A DNA stretch of 64,000 nt. It comes from Terrisporobacter glycolicus ATCC 14880 = DSM 1288 (GTDB taxonomy: Bacteria; Bacillota; Clostridia; Peptostreptococcales; Peptostreptococcaceae). The stretch lies in NCBI RefSeq assembly GCF_036812735.1, contig NZ_CP117523.1, positions 2,294,001 through 2,358,000 on the forward strand, given 5' to 3'. Positions within the stretch are counted from its first letter, which is position 1. The number at the start of each line of letters is the position of its first letter. The position numbers and the translations under genes were made by a program. Of the stretch, positions 26,068-34,585 are shown in pieces. The notes below the pieces were generated by a model that was not told the DNA's origin, made no database searches, and saw only the letters and a program-made list of their open reading frames with translations.

Positions 26068-27495
26068 TCACTTCTTTTCATTAGATTTTATTGGTGTTCT
26101 AAATAATAAATGTTTTAATGCATTACCATCAAATGGATATAATGGGTAAATATATGATTGTCCCATTATAGTCTTATTTGTAGCAAGTAGTATTAATGTA
26201 ATTATCAATCCTATTATAAATCCCCATACTTTAAATAACGAGGTTAAAACTAATAAAAGCATCCTACACAGTTTTATTGCAAATCCCAACTCAATACTTG
26301 TTTGAGCAAATCCTCCTAAGGATACAATAGCTGTATATAGGATGGTATCAGGAACAAACCATTCTGTTTTGATAGCAAAATCCCCAAGTATTAGTGCTCC
26401 AACAACAGATAGTGACATTCCTAAAGCACCTGGTGTATTTAATGAAGCAAGTTTTAAAGCATCTACCGCTAACTCTAGTAATAAAAACTGTATTATTAAT
26501 GGTACTGCATAGCCTTTTTCTGGTTCAATAAATTTTATCCATACTGGTAGTCTATCAATATATTCTATTAACAATAAATACACTGGAGTCAAAATCAACG
26601 TGATTAATAATGTTAAATTTCTAATAAATCTCAAATAATTTCCCGTTATTATAGGTTGATAATAATCATCTGCTTCTTGCATAAAATCAAAAATACTTAC
26701 TGGAACTACTATAATATTTGGCGAAGTATCTATTAATATAAGTATTTTACCTTCTAATACATGAGCTGATGCTACATCTGGTCTTTGTGTAGTTTTTATT
26801 TTAGGAAATGGGTTATACCATTTTGATTTTGTTAGTGTTTCAACTAAACTTTGATCTCCCATTACTAATGCTCTTACATCAATACTTTCTATTTTTTTCT
26901 TTATTAATTCAATATTGTCTGTTTTCGCAAGTCCTTCTATGTAACCTATGCAAACATCTGTTTTAGATTTGTTACCTACATTCATCATTTCAAAAACTAA
27001 ATTTTCATCTCTTACTCTTCTTCTTATAAGTGCTGTATTCATTACTAAAGTCTCAACAAACCCGTCTTTTGAACCTTTTAGACTTTGCTCTTTTTGTGGT
27101 TCTTCAGGTCCTCTAGCTGGATAAGTACGTACATCTAACATAATTGCTTCGTCTAATCCATCTATAATTATAGCCATTGGTCCAGATAGTACACCAGATA
27201 CTATTTTATCAATATCGTTTTCTTTGTCTGCTTCAATGTGAGCTATATAGGAACTCATAAAATCTGTAACGTTATTTACTTTATTCATTTCTTCTTTTGT
27301 TATGGAAATGAATTTATTTAATATTCTCTCTGCAACTTCGTCTTTCATAAATCCATCAACAAAGAATAGGTAGGCTTTTCTACCTCCAATGTTTATTTCT
27401 CTTGAAACTAAATCAAAACTTTTTTTGACTTTAAGTTTGGATAAGATATTAGTATAGTTTTGGTTTACATTTTTAGTTAGTTTAATATTAATCAC
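26068..27495 (-). CDS. spoVAF: Spore germination protein SpoVAF (GerA family)
   Basis: 475 aa: a soluble N-terminal half followed by about five membrane helices from residue 290. The motifs TYPARGPEEP, IRRRVRDENL, KTDVCIGYIE, WYNPFPK and RPDVASAHVLEG are those of GerA-family proteins, and the match is closest to the SpoVAF branch, not to GerAA-type receptors. The protein sits in the spore inner membrane. SpoVAF together with another SpoVA protein has been reported to form an ion channel amplifying the germination signal. It stands alone here: no gerB/gerC or other spoVA gene is adjacent. It probably starts at GTG 27495, 5 bases after AAGGA. Confidence 0.87.
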   Translation of the reverse strand: MINIKLTKNVNQNYTNILSKLKVKKSFDLVSREINIGGRKAYLFFVDGFMKDEVAERILNKFISITKEEMNKVNNVTDFMSSYIAHIEADKENDIDKIVSGVLSGPMAIIIDGLDEAIMLDVRTYPARGPEEPQKEQSLKGSKDGFVETLVMNTALIRRRVRDENLVFEMMNVGNKSKTDVCIGYIEGLAKTDNIELIKKKIESIDVRALVMGDQSLVETLTKSKWYNPFPKIKTTQRPDVASAHVLEGKILILIDTSPNIIVVPVSIFDFMQEADDYYQPIITGNYLRFIRNLTLLITLILTPVYLLLIEYIDRLPVWIKFIEPEKGYAVPLIIQFLLLELAVDALKLASLNTPGALGMSLSVVGALILGDFAIKTEWFVPDTILYTAIVSLGGFAQTSIELGFAIKLCRMLLLVLTSLFKVWGFIIGLIITLILLATNKTIMGQSYIYPLYPFDGNALKHLLFRTPIKSNEKK

Positions 27496-27609
27496 CTCAA
27501 TCCTTAATATATTTATTTTCTACTATTTATTAAAATATATGATTGAAATTTTATTAGTTGCAAAATATGCTATAATACACCATTTTTGGGGTTTAAATAT
27601 GAAAAATGA

Positions 27610-27645
27610 AAAAGCACCTATCTGACTAAAGATAGCGTGCTTTAT
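27610..27645 (-). terminator. Hairpin terminator after the YgiT-like remnant
   Basis: AAAGCAC and TATCT pair with GTGCTTT and AGATA around a small loop (27611-27643, one opposing C/C). The minus-strand product is followed by TTTTTCATTTTTC. T-rich sequence also follows on the plus strand. Confidence 0.65.
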
Positions 27646-27664
27646 TTTTATTTTAATTCTATTT

Positions 27665-27790
27665 TTAAATCCTGCATATATTACTCACACCCATATTTTG
27701 TAATATATCTACTTTATAGTCTTTTATAGTCCCTTTAATAACATGATAACTTACCTCGTTGTTACAATGTTGGTAAAAGGCCTTGTTCAT
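27665..27790 (-). pseudogene. YgiT/MqsA-type zinc-finger antitoxin remnant, 41 codons
   Basis: ATG 27790 with a weak AGGCG site opens 41 codons reading MNKAFYQHCNNEVSYH and then VDILQNMGVSNICRI. This resembles the N-terminal zinc-finger half of YgiT-type (MqsA-like) antitoxins, which should have two CxxC pairs. Here the first pair is reduced to one Cys (QHC) and the second to one Cys (NIC). The DNA-binding half and any toxin gene are missing. It is a relic, or possibly a coincidental match; confidence is modest. Confidence 0.4.
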
Positions 27791-28056
27791 AAGTTTCGCC
27801 TCATTTATATTTTATCAATAATGTTTTTCATTTTTGTTAAAGCTCATATCTATCTCAAAGTTTACTGCTATATTCCAGGGTAAATTATATTTAACTTCTC
27901 TATGATCTCTAAACTTAATTTTTAAGTTTTTAAGAAACGTATAACGTCGTTGGTGACAGTATGGGAGCGATTTTTGATATCGTGTACCCCTGCTAATATT
28001 ACTGATTTGAATGCTAAATATATCAAATGTGTTTATTTCTGTTTTTATAAACAATT

Positions 28057-28110
28057 TCTATATTCATAATATTGATATTTCAGCTTTAGAATATGGTCTT
28101 TGTACTAAAC
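28057..28110 (-). pseudogene. Decayed fragment resembling azoR
   Basis: About 50 bp (ATATTGATATTTCAGCTTTA and onward) align without gaps, at roughly 75-80 % by eye, to 25845-25895 inside the azoreductase gene, in the same orientation. The matching residues in azoR are LYKDHIPRLEYQYF; here the frame is broken by stops. The stretch 27791-28150 around it holds a 79-codon open frame (28054-27815) that I do not recognise and which has no ribosome site. I see no other gene in it. Confidence 0.4.
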
Positions 28111-28156
28111 ATAACTGTGGATTATTTGAAGAGTGGTTAATGGTAAGATAAAAAAA

Positions 28157-28203
28157 AGGGTCGCCTTTCCCATGATTAATTAAGTCATAGAATAGGCAAC
28201 TTT
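28157..28203 (-). terminator. Terminator of the HMA-domain gene
   Basis: On the minus strand AGTTGCCTATTCTATGA pairs imperfectly with TCATGGGAAAGGCGACC around an A/T-rich loop, followed by a run of seven T. Confidence 0.8.
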
Positions 28204-28211
28204 ATTTACTT

Positions 28212-28424
28212 TTATTTAACATCAATTAGTTTAAATCCTAAATCTTCTACAATATTTTTTATATCATTAATATGTACATCTTGATTCATATTAACAAGTG
28301 CATATCCTTCCTCTATGCTTATATCTAAAACTTCTACACCATCAATATCTTCTGTAAGTGCTTCTTTTAGATTTTGTTTACAATGTTTACATTTCATACC
28401 TTCAATTAAAAGCTTTTTGCTCAT
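28212..28424 (-). CDS. Heavy-metal-associated (HMA) domain protein, CopZ-like
   Basis: 70 aa, a single ferredoxin-like HMA domain. The metal motif GMKCKHC (C12 and C15) sits at the usual place for Cu(I) chaperones and for MerP-like proteins. It would carry copper or another soft metal in the cytoplasm to a P-type ATPase. No copper ATPase or CsoR repressor is adjacent, so the partner must be elsewhere. AGGAGG precedes ATG 28424 and a terminator follows the gene. Confidence 0.87.
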   Translation of the reverse strand: MSKKLLIEGMKCKHCKQNLKEALTEDIDGVEVLDISIEEGYALVNMNQDVHINDIKNIVEDLGFKLIDVK

Positions 28425-28492
28425 TTTTTATTCCTCCTACATATTTATTTTGTACCTTAATTATATTTTTTAAATATGTAGAAATTATGAAT

Positions 28493-29119
28493 TTATAGTT
28501 GTACCTCATCATATCTTTGCAAAATACGCCTTAACATAAGTTCTCCAACTAAAACGGCATCTTCTATTGTAAGATAATTGTCTGAGCTTTTATCCACTAA
28601 CATTTTCCCAACCGCTTCAAATTCCTCATCTGCAAACCACACATTTAAAGTTACTGGATAGTATGGAAAAAGATAAAACACAACGCATAAGTCAAATTTA
28701 GACTTTACAACTTCTCCACCTAATGATTTACACACCTTTATAACTTCTTCTGGTTTCTTATTAGCTAAAAAACGACTTAGTTCTATCTCCACAGTTTTGT
28801 CAAATCTAACTCCCCTTATTAGTCCATCTTTCAATTCACCAAAATGAACTGCCTTAAAAGATAGAGGTGTTCCATCTCCTATATCTAGATAATGTAGTAA
28901 AATTAAAGCATGCCAATCTTCTAACTTTTCCTTAGTCTCATATGATGGATAAGTCAATTCAATAATCTTGTCTAAACTCTTTATTTTAAAAGTTGATGTT
29001 TCTTCACAAAATTCTACCCCCGTATTTTTAGCAATATCTACAGGTGATTTGTTCTCTAAACGTTTTCTGGCTGCTATATACATCTCATTAAAAGCTCTAT
29101 TTGTTTTTTTATCTTCCAT
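28493..29119 (-). CDS. DUF3786 domain protein
   Basis: 208 aa. The sequence has the features I associate with DUF3786: the KSPVDIAKNTGVEF start, the LHYLDIGDGTPLS segment and FPYYPVTLNVWFADEEF. The family occurs mainly in anaerobes, and no function is established. There is no signal peptide or membrane helix. GGGGGAG precedes ATG 29119. It may be co-transcribed with the HMA gene 68 bp downstream, but nothing else links them. Confidence 0.75.
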   Translation of the reverse strand: MEDKKTNRAFNEMYIAARKRLENKSPVDIAKNTGVEFCEETSTFKIKSLDKIIELTYPSYETKEKLEDWHALILLHYLDIGDGTPLSFKAVHFGELKDGLIRGVRFDKTVEIELSRFLANKKPEEVIKVCKSLGGEVVKSKFDLCVVFYLFPYYPVTLNVWFADEEFEAVGKMLVDKSSDNYLTIEDAVLVGELMLRRILQRYDEVQL

Positions 29120-29568
29120 ATAACTCTCCCCCTTGTATCTTAACTTTAAGTAATTCTCTCACCATAAAGTTCTGTAAGTTTTATAATATTTTTCTATTTC
29201 ATTCTTATATATCGTCTCAAATGTTTTAATATATTGCTTTTTTACCATATTAATCAGCAAATAAGATGTCTTTTATCCAATTAATAAGTTCTTACCACAA
29301 TCATAGCATATTAGTAACATATCACCACTTTTAAATTGTTAGCTTAAGTCTCTTATTATTATAAATCGAAAAAAAATCATCATCACACCACCATAATCAG
29401 AATATGATGCATAAAAACAAAAATAAGGCAAAAGCTTGGAGAGACAAAATTTCAAAAGAAATTTACTCTGATATTAACAACCATCCTAAATCTAGTTTGG
29501 ACATTGATTGGTACAATGTTTATATGGAAATCTAATACTAATCCAAAAGTTCATATCAAAAATAAAAT
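29120..29568. other. Intergenic stretch, no certain gene
   Basis: A 43-codon frame on the plus strand (29404-29535, starting MMHKNKNKAKAW and ending SSLDIDWYNVYMEI) looks protein-like but has no ribosome site and I do not recognise it. A 29-codon minus-strand frame (MVKKQYIKTF...) lies near 29160-29250. Both may be relics. I see no RNA structure. Confidence 0.3.
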
Positions 29569-29614
29569 GCTCCTCCTTAGTTTAAAAATTATAAATTGTT
29601 AACTAAGGAGGAGC
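29569..29614 (-). terminator. Terminator of the D,D-carboxypeptidase gene
   Basis: GCTCCTCCTTAGTT (29569-29582) pairs exactly with AACTAAGGAGGAGC (29601-29614). On the minus strand it is followed by ATTTTATTTTT. Confidence 0.85.
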
Positions 29615-29630
29615 TATTTCTATGATAATA

Positions 29631-30935
29631 TTATTTTTTTCTCTTATTGTTTCTTTTTTTTCTTCTCATTCTTTTTCTTCTTAAGTTTATTAATCTAATA
29701 ATATATGCTACTATTGCAAGTACTACTAAAGTTTTTACTATAAATATAATAAATGATGATGCGTAAATTTTAAGTAAATCTAGTTTACTTAAATTCACCT
29801 TTCCATTTACTTCTGATGAGTAATTAGGTAGAGTAAAATTAAATTTCACATCTTTATTTGCCAACTTCCAGGCACTTTTATTTTCATTATTGTATTCTAT
29901 TTTTGCATTTTCATCATTAATTTGATTCTTATAATACATAATATCTTCTGTTGCTATAATTGGAGCTGTTATATTCTTTTTAGGTCCAATAATACCGTAC
30001 TTTCTGTATTGAAGTTCAATTGTTCCAACTTCTTCTCCAGCCTTTTTAAATACTTGTTTTTCAGCTGCAATACCATAGTCTACAATAGTTTTTGTGTCAT
30101 TAAATACATTTGTGCCATCTATTCCATAATCAGAATTAAGAGCTACAGTAACTAGATTTCTGCCCTCTCTTTGGAAGAAACCAACAAAGCAATGACCAGC
30201 TTGAGATTCATTACCTGTTTTTCCACCTACATTACCATATTGACCAAGGATTTTGTTTCTTAATTTAATTGGTACAGCTTCTCCTTCTATATTAATTGTT
30301 ATATTTGGACTTTGATCTGATATTGTTTCTCTAATCCATTGGTTTTTGTAAGCTTCTTTTGCTATTACTGCTATATCGTAGGCTGTTGACATATTAATCT
30401 CTTTATTGTCTGGATCTACTGCATTAGCTTCTAAGCCACACGGATTTACTACTTTTGTATCTTCTAAGCCAAGGTCTTTTGCTTTATCATTCATCATTTT
30501 CACAAAATCTTTGTAATTTCCTGCTACAGAATCTGCCATTAAATATGCAGCATCATTGGCTGAATAAACCATAACAGCTTTCATAAGATCATCGCTTGAA
30601 ATTTTGTCACCCACATTTATTCTTTTCAAGTTATTAAGTGCTGTTTGAGTAGTTTTTAGTGATTCTTGTGTAAATTGTATAACTTCTCCCTTAGAAGTAT
30701 TTTCTGCAAAAACTAATGATGTTAGTAGTTTTATTGTACTTGCCACAGGCCTTTGAATATTTGCATCTTTCGATGCAATAACTTCTCCTGTGTCCATATC
30801 CATAACTATTGCCGATTGTGCAATTATACTCGGTATATCACCTGTATTATTTAATCCATTTGCTACACTGCTTAAAGATGTACATATTACTAATAAAATA
30901 GTTAATATAAATGTATTAAAAGATTTATTTCTCAT
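29631..30935 (-). CDS. Serine-type D-Ala-D-Ala carboxypeptidase (S11, DacF/PBP5-like)
   Basis: 434 aa. A signal peptide (residues 1-26) is followed by the S11 catalytic domain with all three penicillin-binding motifs: STIK (SxxK, near residue 66), SAND (SxN, near 125) and KTG (near 238). A PBP5 C-terminal beta domain follows, then a membrane helix (about 385-410) and a very basic tail (RRKRMRRKKRNNKRKK). It trims the terminal D-Ala from peptidoglycan stem peptides outside the membrane. The real transmembrane anchor with an Arg/Lys-rich cytoplasmic tail differs from the amphipathic anchor of E. coli PBP5. It is a single-gene unit. Confidence 0.9.
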   Translation of the reverse strand: MRNKSFNTFILTILLVICTSLSSVANGLNNTGDIPSIIAQSAIVMDMDTGEVIASKDANIQRPVASTIKLLTSLVFAENTSKGEVIQFTQESLKTTQTALNNLKRINVGDKISSDDLMKAVMVYSANDAAYLMADSVAGNYKDFVKMMNDKAKDLGLEDTKVVNPCGLEANAVDPDNKEINMSTAYDIAVIAKEAYKNQWIRETISDQSPNITINIEGEAVPIKLRNKILGQYGNVGGKTGNESQAGHCFVGFFQREGRNLVTVALNSDYGIDGTNVFNDTKTIVDYGIAAEKQVFKKAGEEVGTIELQYRKYGIIGPKKNITAPIIATEDIMYYKNQINDENAKIEYNNENKSAWKLANKDVKFNFTLPNYSSEVNGKVNLSKLDLLKIYASSFIIFIVKTLVVLAIVAYIIRLINLRRKRMRRKKRNNKRKK

Positions 30936-31105
30936 TTAAAACCTCTTTTCACTTTTGTATTAATAGTTATCACTATAAAATTTCATAAAATAAGAATAAT
31001 TTTATTCTTATAATTTAAAGCAATGCAATAATTATATCATAATTTTTACATAATTTGTCAAGACACCCCCCATGGATTTAAAAAATATTTAGTTTTTTGC
31101 CTTAA

Positions 31106-31134
31106 ATTTACATAAATTTACCCCTATGTTATAA
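31106..31134 (+). promoter_or_regulatory. Sigma-A promoter of the SH3/C39 gene
   Basis: TTTACA (31106-31111), a 17-base spacer, TATAAT (31129-31134). The start codon is at 31172, with a GGGGGAG ribosome site. Confidence 0.8.
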
Positions 31135-31171
31135 TGTGCAAGTAATATAATTATGGGGGAGAAAATTTATA

Positions 31172-32194
31172 ATGTTAAAAAACAATTTACAGAAAATAAT
31201 TCTAATACCTACAATAATATCCATAGTACTAATAAGTAGTGTTTTTCATAAAAACCTTACTTTTGCTGCTACCTTAAAAGTAGTAAATACAAATACTTTA
31301 AATGTAAGAAGCGGGGCTGGAACTAAATACAAAGTTCTAGGAAAGCTTACTAAAAACACTAAAATAAGTGTTATTTCAGAGAGCAAAGGATGGAGTAAAT
31401 TTACTTATAATAAGAAAACTGCTTATGTAAGTAGTAAATATTTGATTAATTCAATTACTACAAAATATGTAAATGCTAAAAGTTTGAATGTAAGAAGTGG
31501 AGCTGGAACTAAGTATAAAGTTTTAGGAAAACTTAAGAGAAATACTAAAATAAATGTTAATTCAACAAGTAAAGGTTGGAGTAAGTTCACTTATAATGGA
31601 AAAGCTGCTTATGTTAACAGTGAATATTTAAGTAATACTAAAAGTGTAATATTAAATGTGCCATATATAAGCCAATATCCTGATTTACCTCTTGGATGTG
31701 AGGCAACTTCTCTTGCTCAGTTGCTACAGTTTAAAGGCGTGAATGTTTCAAAAACTACTATAGCCAAAAAAATGAAAAAGTCACCAAATAAAAATCCTTC
31801 ACTTGGATTCGTAGGAAGTCCTTATAAAAATCAACCTGGTATTTTCCAAGCAATATATCCAGAAGCTTTAGTAAGTACTGCCAAAAAGTATAGATCCAAT
31901 AGTGAAGATATAACAGGTGCATCTGTAAAAACCTTAGAAAAAGAGCTTAGAAATGGAAACCCATCAGTTATTTGGATGTCTCTTAATTTAGCTACTCCTC
32001 AAATGGGCTACTGGTACCCAAATACTAAAGACCAAATATGGGTAAATAAAAATCTTCATGTCATGACAGTTACTGGTGTTGATGATGATAATTTTTACAT
32101 AACAGATCCTGCAAAAGGTAAATACAGTGTAAGTAAGATTAAATTCGAATCAATTTACAATAAAGTTGGAAAAAAAGCTTTAGTTATTAGATAG
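31172..32194 (+). CDS. Exported protein: two SH3b domains and a C39-like peptidase domain
   Basis: 340 aa: a signal peptide (1-33), two bacterial SH3 domains (about 35-92 and 97-154) which share long identical stretches (LNVRSGAGTKYKVLGKL), then a C39_2-type papain-fold domain. The catalytic Cys is C176 (PLGCEATS), the His is H296 (NLHVM) and the Asp is D312 (ITDPAKG). The SH3b pair should bind the cell wall, so this is probably a wall-associated cysteine peptidase acting on peptides or peptidoglycan stems. The near identity of the two SH3 units implies recent duplication. It has its own promoter and terminator. Confidence 0.87.
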   Translation: MLKNNLQKIILIPTIISIVLISSVFHKNLTFAATLKVVNTNTLNVRSGAGTKYKVLGKLTKNTKISVISESKGWSKFTYNKKTAYVSSKYLINSITTKYVNAKSLNVRSGAGTKYKVLGKLKRNTKINVNSTSKGWSKFTYNGKAAYVNSEYLSNTKSVILNVPYISQYPDLPLGCEATSLAQLLQFKGVNVSKTTIAKKMKKSPNKNPSLGFVGSPYKNQPGIFQAIYPEALVSTAKKYRSNSEDITGASVKTLEKELRNGNPSVIWMSLNLATPQMGYWYPNTKDQIWVNKNLHVMTVTGVDDDNFYITDPAKGKYSVSKIKFESIYNKVGKKALVIR

Positions 32195-32206
32195 TTAAAA
32201 GAGCAT

Positions 32207-32245
32207 AAAAAAGTCTCAGGTTAAAATAGCCTGAGACTTTTTTAG
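32207..32245. terminator. Terminator between the C39 gene and dbpA
   Basis: Perfect 14-bp arms AAAAAAGTCTCAGG and CCTGAGACTTTTTT with a 9-base loop, usable from both sides. Confidence 0.9.
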
Positions 32246-32272
32246 TAAATATTTAAAATCCAGTTACTTTAC

Positions 32273-33721
32273 TTACATTTCCACCTTAGTAACTTTACGA
32301 GGTCTTCCCTTGATGTTTTTAGTTTGTAGTGTTTTAAGTACCATCTCACCTTTGTTGTTTAAAACTTCCACAAAAGTAGATACATCTTGTATATTTATAA
32401 CCCCTATATCTGATGCAGTCATTCCTTCTATACTACAAAGTGTACCAACTATATCAACTGGTCTCATCTTTGTCTTTTTACCCGCATTTATGTGAAGTCT
32501 CATTATCTCACAACTCATACTTGCACCTTTACTCATTTTAACTTCAGGCTTTTCACTTAATTTTCTTTCAAATTCAGCTTTTAATTTTTTCACAGATTTT
32601 CTACTTGGCGTTTCTTGTCTTACAACTAGTTCTCTTCCTGTATATGAATTAATTTCAGATACACGTCTGTCATCAGCTTTTGTTACAAAGGTAATTGCTC
32701 TACCCTCTTTACCTGCACGGCCTGTTCTTCCTATTCTATGAACATAGTTTTCTCTAAGAACTGGTATGTCAAAGTTTATTACATGAGTTATATTTTCTAT
32801 ATCTATACCCCTAGCTGCCACATCTGTAGCTATTAAATATCTGAAATATCCTTTTTTGAAATTAGACATTACTTTTATTCTATCGTCTTGTTCCATACCT
32901 CCATGTATTTTGTCACATGGATATTTTAAATCTGTTAACTCATTATAAATCATTTCTACTTTTCTTTGAGTGTTGGCAAAAATCACACAGCTATCTGGAT
33001 TTTCAACTATTGTAACATCTTTTAATAAATTTAGTTTTGCATTTTCTTCTACTTTATAAGCTACTTGAACTATTCTATCAACAGTTAAAGTTTTAGCTGC
33101 TATTTCTATTTTAGTAGGATTTTTCAGATATCTTTTTGATAAATCATCTATATCTTCTGGCAATGTGGCAGAAAATAACATGGTAACACGCTCCACTGGT
33201 AGAGCTTCTATTATCTCTTCTATTTGTTCAATAAATCCTAAACTAAGCATTTCATCAGCTTCGTCTATTACAAGATATTTAATATTATCCGTAACAAAAC
33301 TTCCTTCTTTTATATGGTCAATTGTTCTTCCTGGAGTTCCAACTACTATATGAGTCTTTTGCTTAAGTTCTTTTTCTTGAACAGCAAATGAAGACTTTCC
33401 ATAAAGGGCACAGGCTTTTATTCTTTTAAATCTTCCTATATTAAATATATCGTCTTTTACTTGTATTGCTAGTTCCCTCGTTGGTGCTAGAACTAGTGCT
33501 TGGGGTTTATTTTCATCCCAATCAACTAACTCACATAGGGGTATTCCAAAAGTTGCTGTCTTTCCACTTCCTGTTTGTGATTTTACAAGTATATCTTTGT
33601 TTTGTAGGGCTACTGGTATAACTTGTTCTTGAACTTTTGTTGGATTTTTGAAATTTAACATTTCTAGTGATTTTAATATTTCCTTGCTTAATTTATAATC
33701 TTTAAAGTTTGTTTTTGTCAT
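32273..33721 (-). CDS. dbpA: DEAD-box RNA helicase DbpA (YxiN-like)
   Basis: 482 aa. The Q motif is near residue 28, motif I is SQTGSGKT (48-55), motif II is DEAD (153-156), motif III is SAT and motif VI is HRIGRTGR. The C-terminal ~75 residues (from [18 protein letters not shown]) are the DbpA RNA-binding domain, an RRM-like fold that in E. coli DbpA and Bacillus YxiN binds hairpin 92 of 23S rRNA. So it is a helicase for late assembly of the large ribosomal subunit. It stands alone. Confidence 0.92.
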   Translation of the reverse strand: MTKTNFKDYKLSKEILKSLEMLNFKNPTKVQEQVIPVALQNKDILVKSQTGSGKTATFGIPLCELVDWDENKPQALVLAPTRELAIQVKDDIFNIGRFKRIKACALYGKSSFAVQEKELKQKTHIVVGTPGRTIDHIKEGSFVTDNIKYLVIDEADEMLSLGFIEQIEEIIEALPVERVTMLFSATLPEDIDDLSKRYLKNPTKIEIAAKTLTVDRIVQVAYKVEENAKLNLLKDVTIVENPDSCVIFANTQRKVEMIYNELTDLKYPCDKIHGGMEQDDRIKVMSNFKKGYFRYLIATDVAARGIDIENITHVINFDIPVLRENYVHRIGRTGRAGKEGRAITFVTKADDRRVSEINSYTGRELVVRQETPSRKSVKKLKAEFERKLSEKPEVKMSKGASMSCEIMRLHINAGKKTKMRPVDIVGTLCSIEGMTASDIGVINIQDVSTFVEVLNNKGEMVLKTLQTKNIKGRPRKVTKVEM

Positions 33722-33854
33722 TTTGTCATCTCTTTCTTCTCGTCATAGTAATCTTATCTATTATATCACACTAAGGCAATACTCAGTTTTTGTAATAAGT
33801 AGCTATTTTATATTAACAGATGATCTAGGCAAGTTATTAGTTTTATTTAAAGTT

Positions 33855-34529
33855 TTAATTCATTTCAATAATTTTAAATTCTTTATTTCTTAATATGTTA
33901 AGTAGTTGTTCATCTGATGTAATTTTTTTATTTGTATAAATACCTGTTCTACATAAGTCTTCTTCTTGATGTACATCACTACCGCCTGTAGCTATAAGAT
34001 TTGGATTTTCTTCATAAATAGCCTTTGTCAAATCATTATTATTGTTGTGTCTTGGATTTTGGTTATATATTTCAATGCCATGCAAATAGTTTATATCCTC
34101 TAATTTACTTCCTTTCTTTCTATGAGGATGGGCTTGAATAATAATTGCCTTATCCTTGAATTTATTATAAAAATCCTTTAGTCCCATTTCTATCATCCAC
34201 TCATTTTCTAGGTAATCTTCTTTTTCCAATCCAAATACTAAAAAATCATTTGTATCCTTATTAAAACTAATTTCCATTCCTAGACCTATGTAAAAATCTT
34301 TATCTTTGCAATATTCTATACCTCTATCATAGCTATAGAAAAATTCCTTCGTTTTTTCTTTCCAATCTTCTCTTTTACACTTTCTAAAGTAGTCTTTTCT
34401 TAAGTGATCTGTAAGAACTAATCCTGAGTAACCTTTCTCTATGTATTTGTCTATTATTTCTTCTATACTTAGACGCCCGCAAGGACTGATTTCTTTTGTA
34501 TGTATGTGTATATCGTATTTAAACTTCAT
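33855..34529 (-). CDS. PHP domain phosphoesterase
   Basis: 224 aa, a compact PHP domain: the first metal motif is DIHIHT, the second is LTDH (near 40), then AHPHR near residue 132 and GGSDVHQEED near 188. Members hydrolyse phosphoesters with two or three metal ions, for example nucleotide 3'-phosphates or histidinol phosphate. The specific substrate is unknown. It lies 56 bp after a TPR protein gene on the same strand. GGGGAG precedes ATG 34529. Confidence 0.85.
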   Translation of the reverse strand: MKFKYDIHIHTKEISPCGRLSIEEIIDKYIEKGYSGLVLTDHLRKDYFRKCKREDWKEKTKEFFYSYDRGIEYCKDKDFYIGLGMEISFNKDTNDFLVFGLEKEDYLENEWMIEMGLKDFYNKFKDKAIIIQAHPHRKKGSKLEDINYLHGIEIYNQNPRHNNNNDLTKAIYEENPNLIATGGSDVHQEEDLCRTGIYTNKKITSDEQLLNILRNKEFKIIEMN

Positions 34530-34585
34530 CTGTCTCCCCTTATTTTGTAAATGATTTAAATATAGAATATCATCTTTTTATATAA

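Noticed and set aside
27815-28054. 79-codon minus-strand frame starting MFIKTEINTF
   Set aside because: No ribosome site, unlike its neighbours, and it sits among gene relics. I could not recognise it, so I did not call it a gene.
29404-29535. 43-codon frame MMHKNKNKAKAW...
   Set aside because: No ribosome site and no known relative; mentioned only in the intergenic description.
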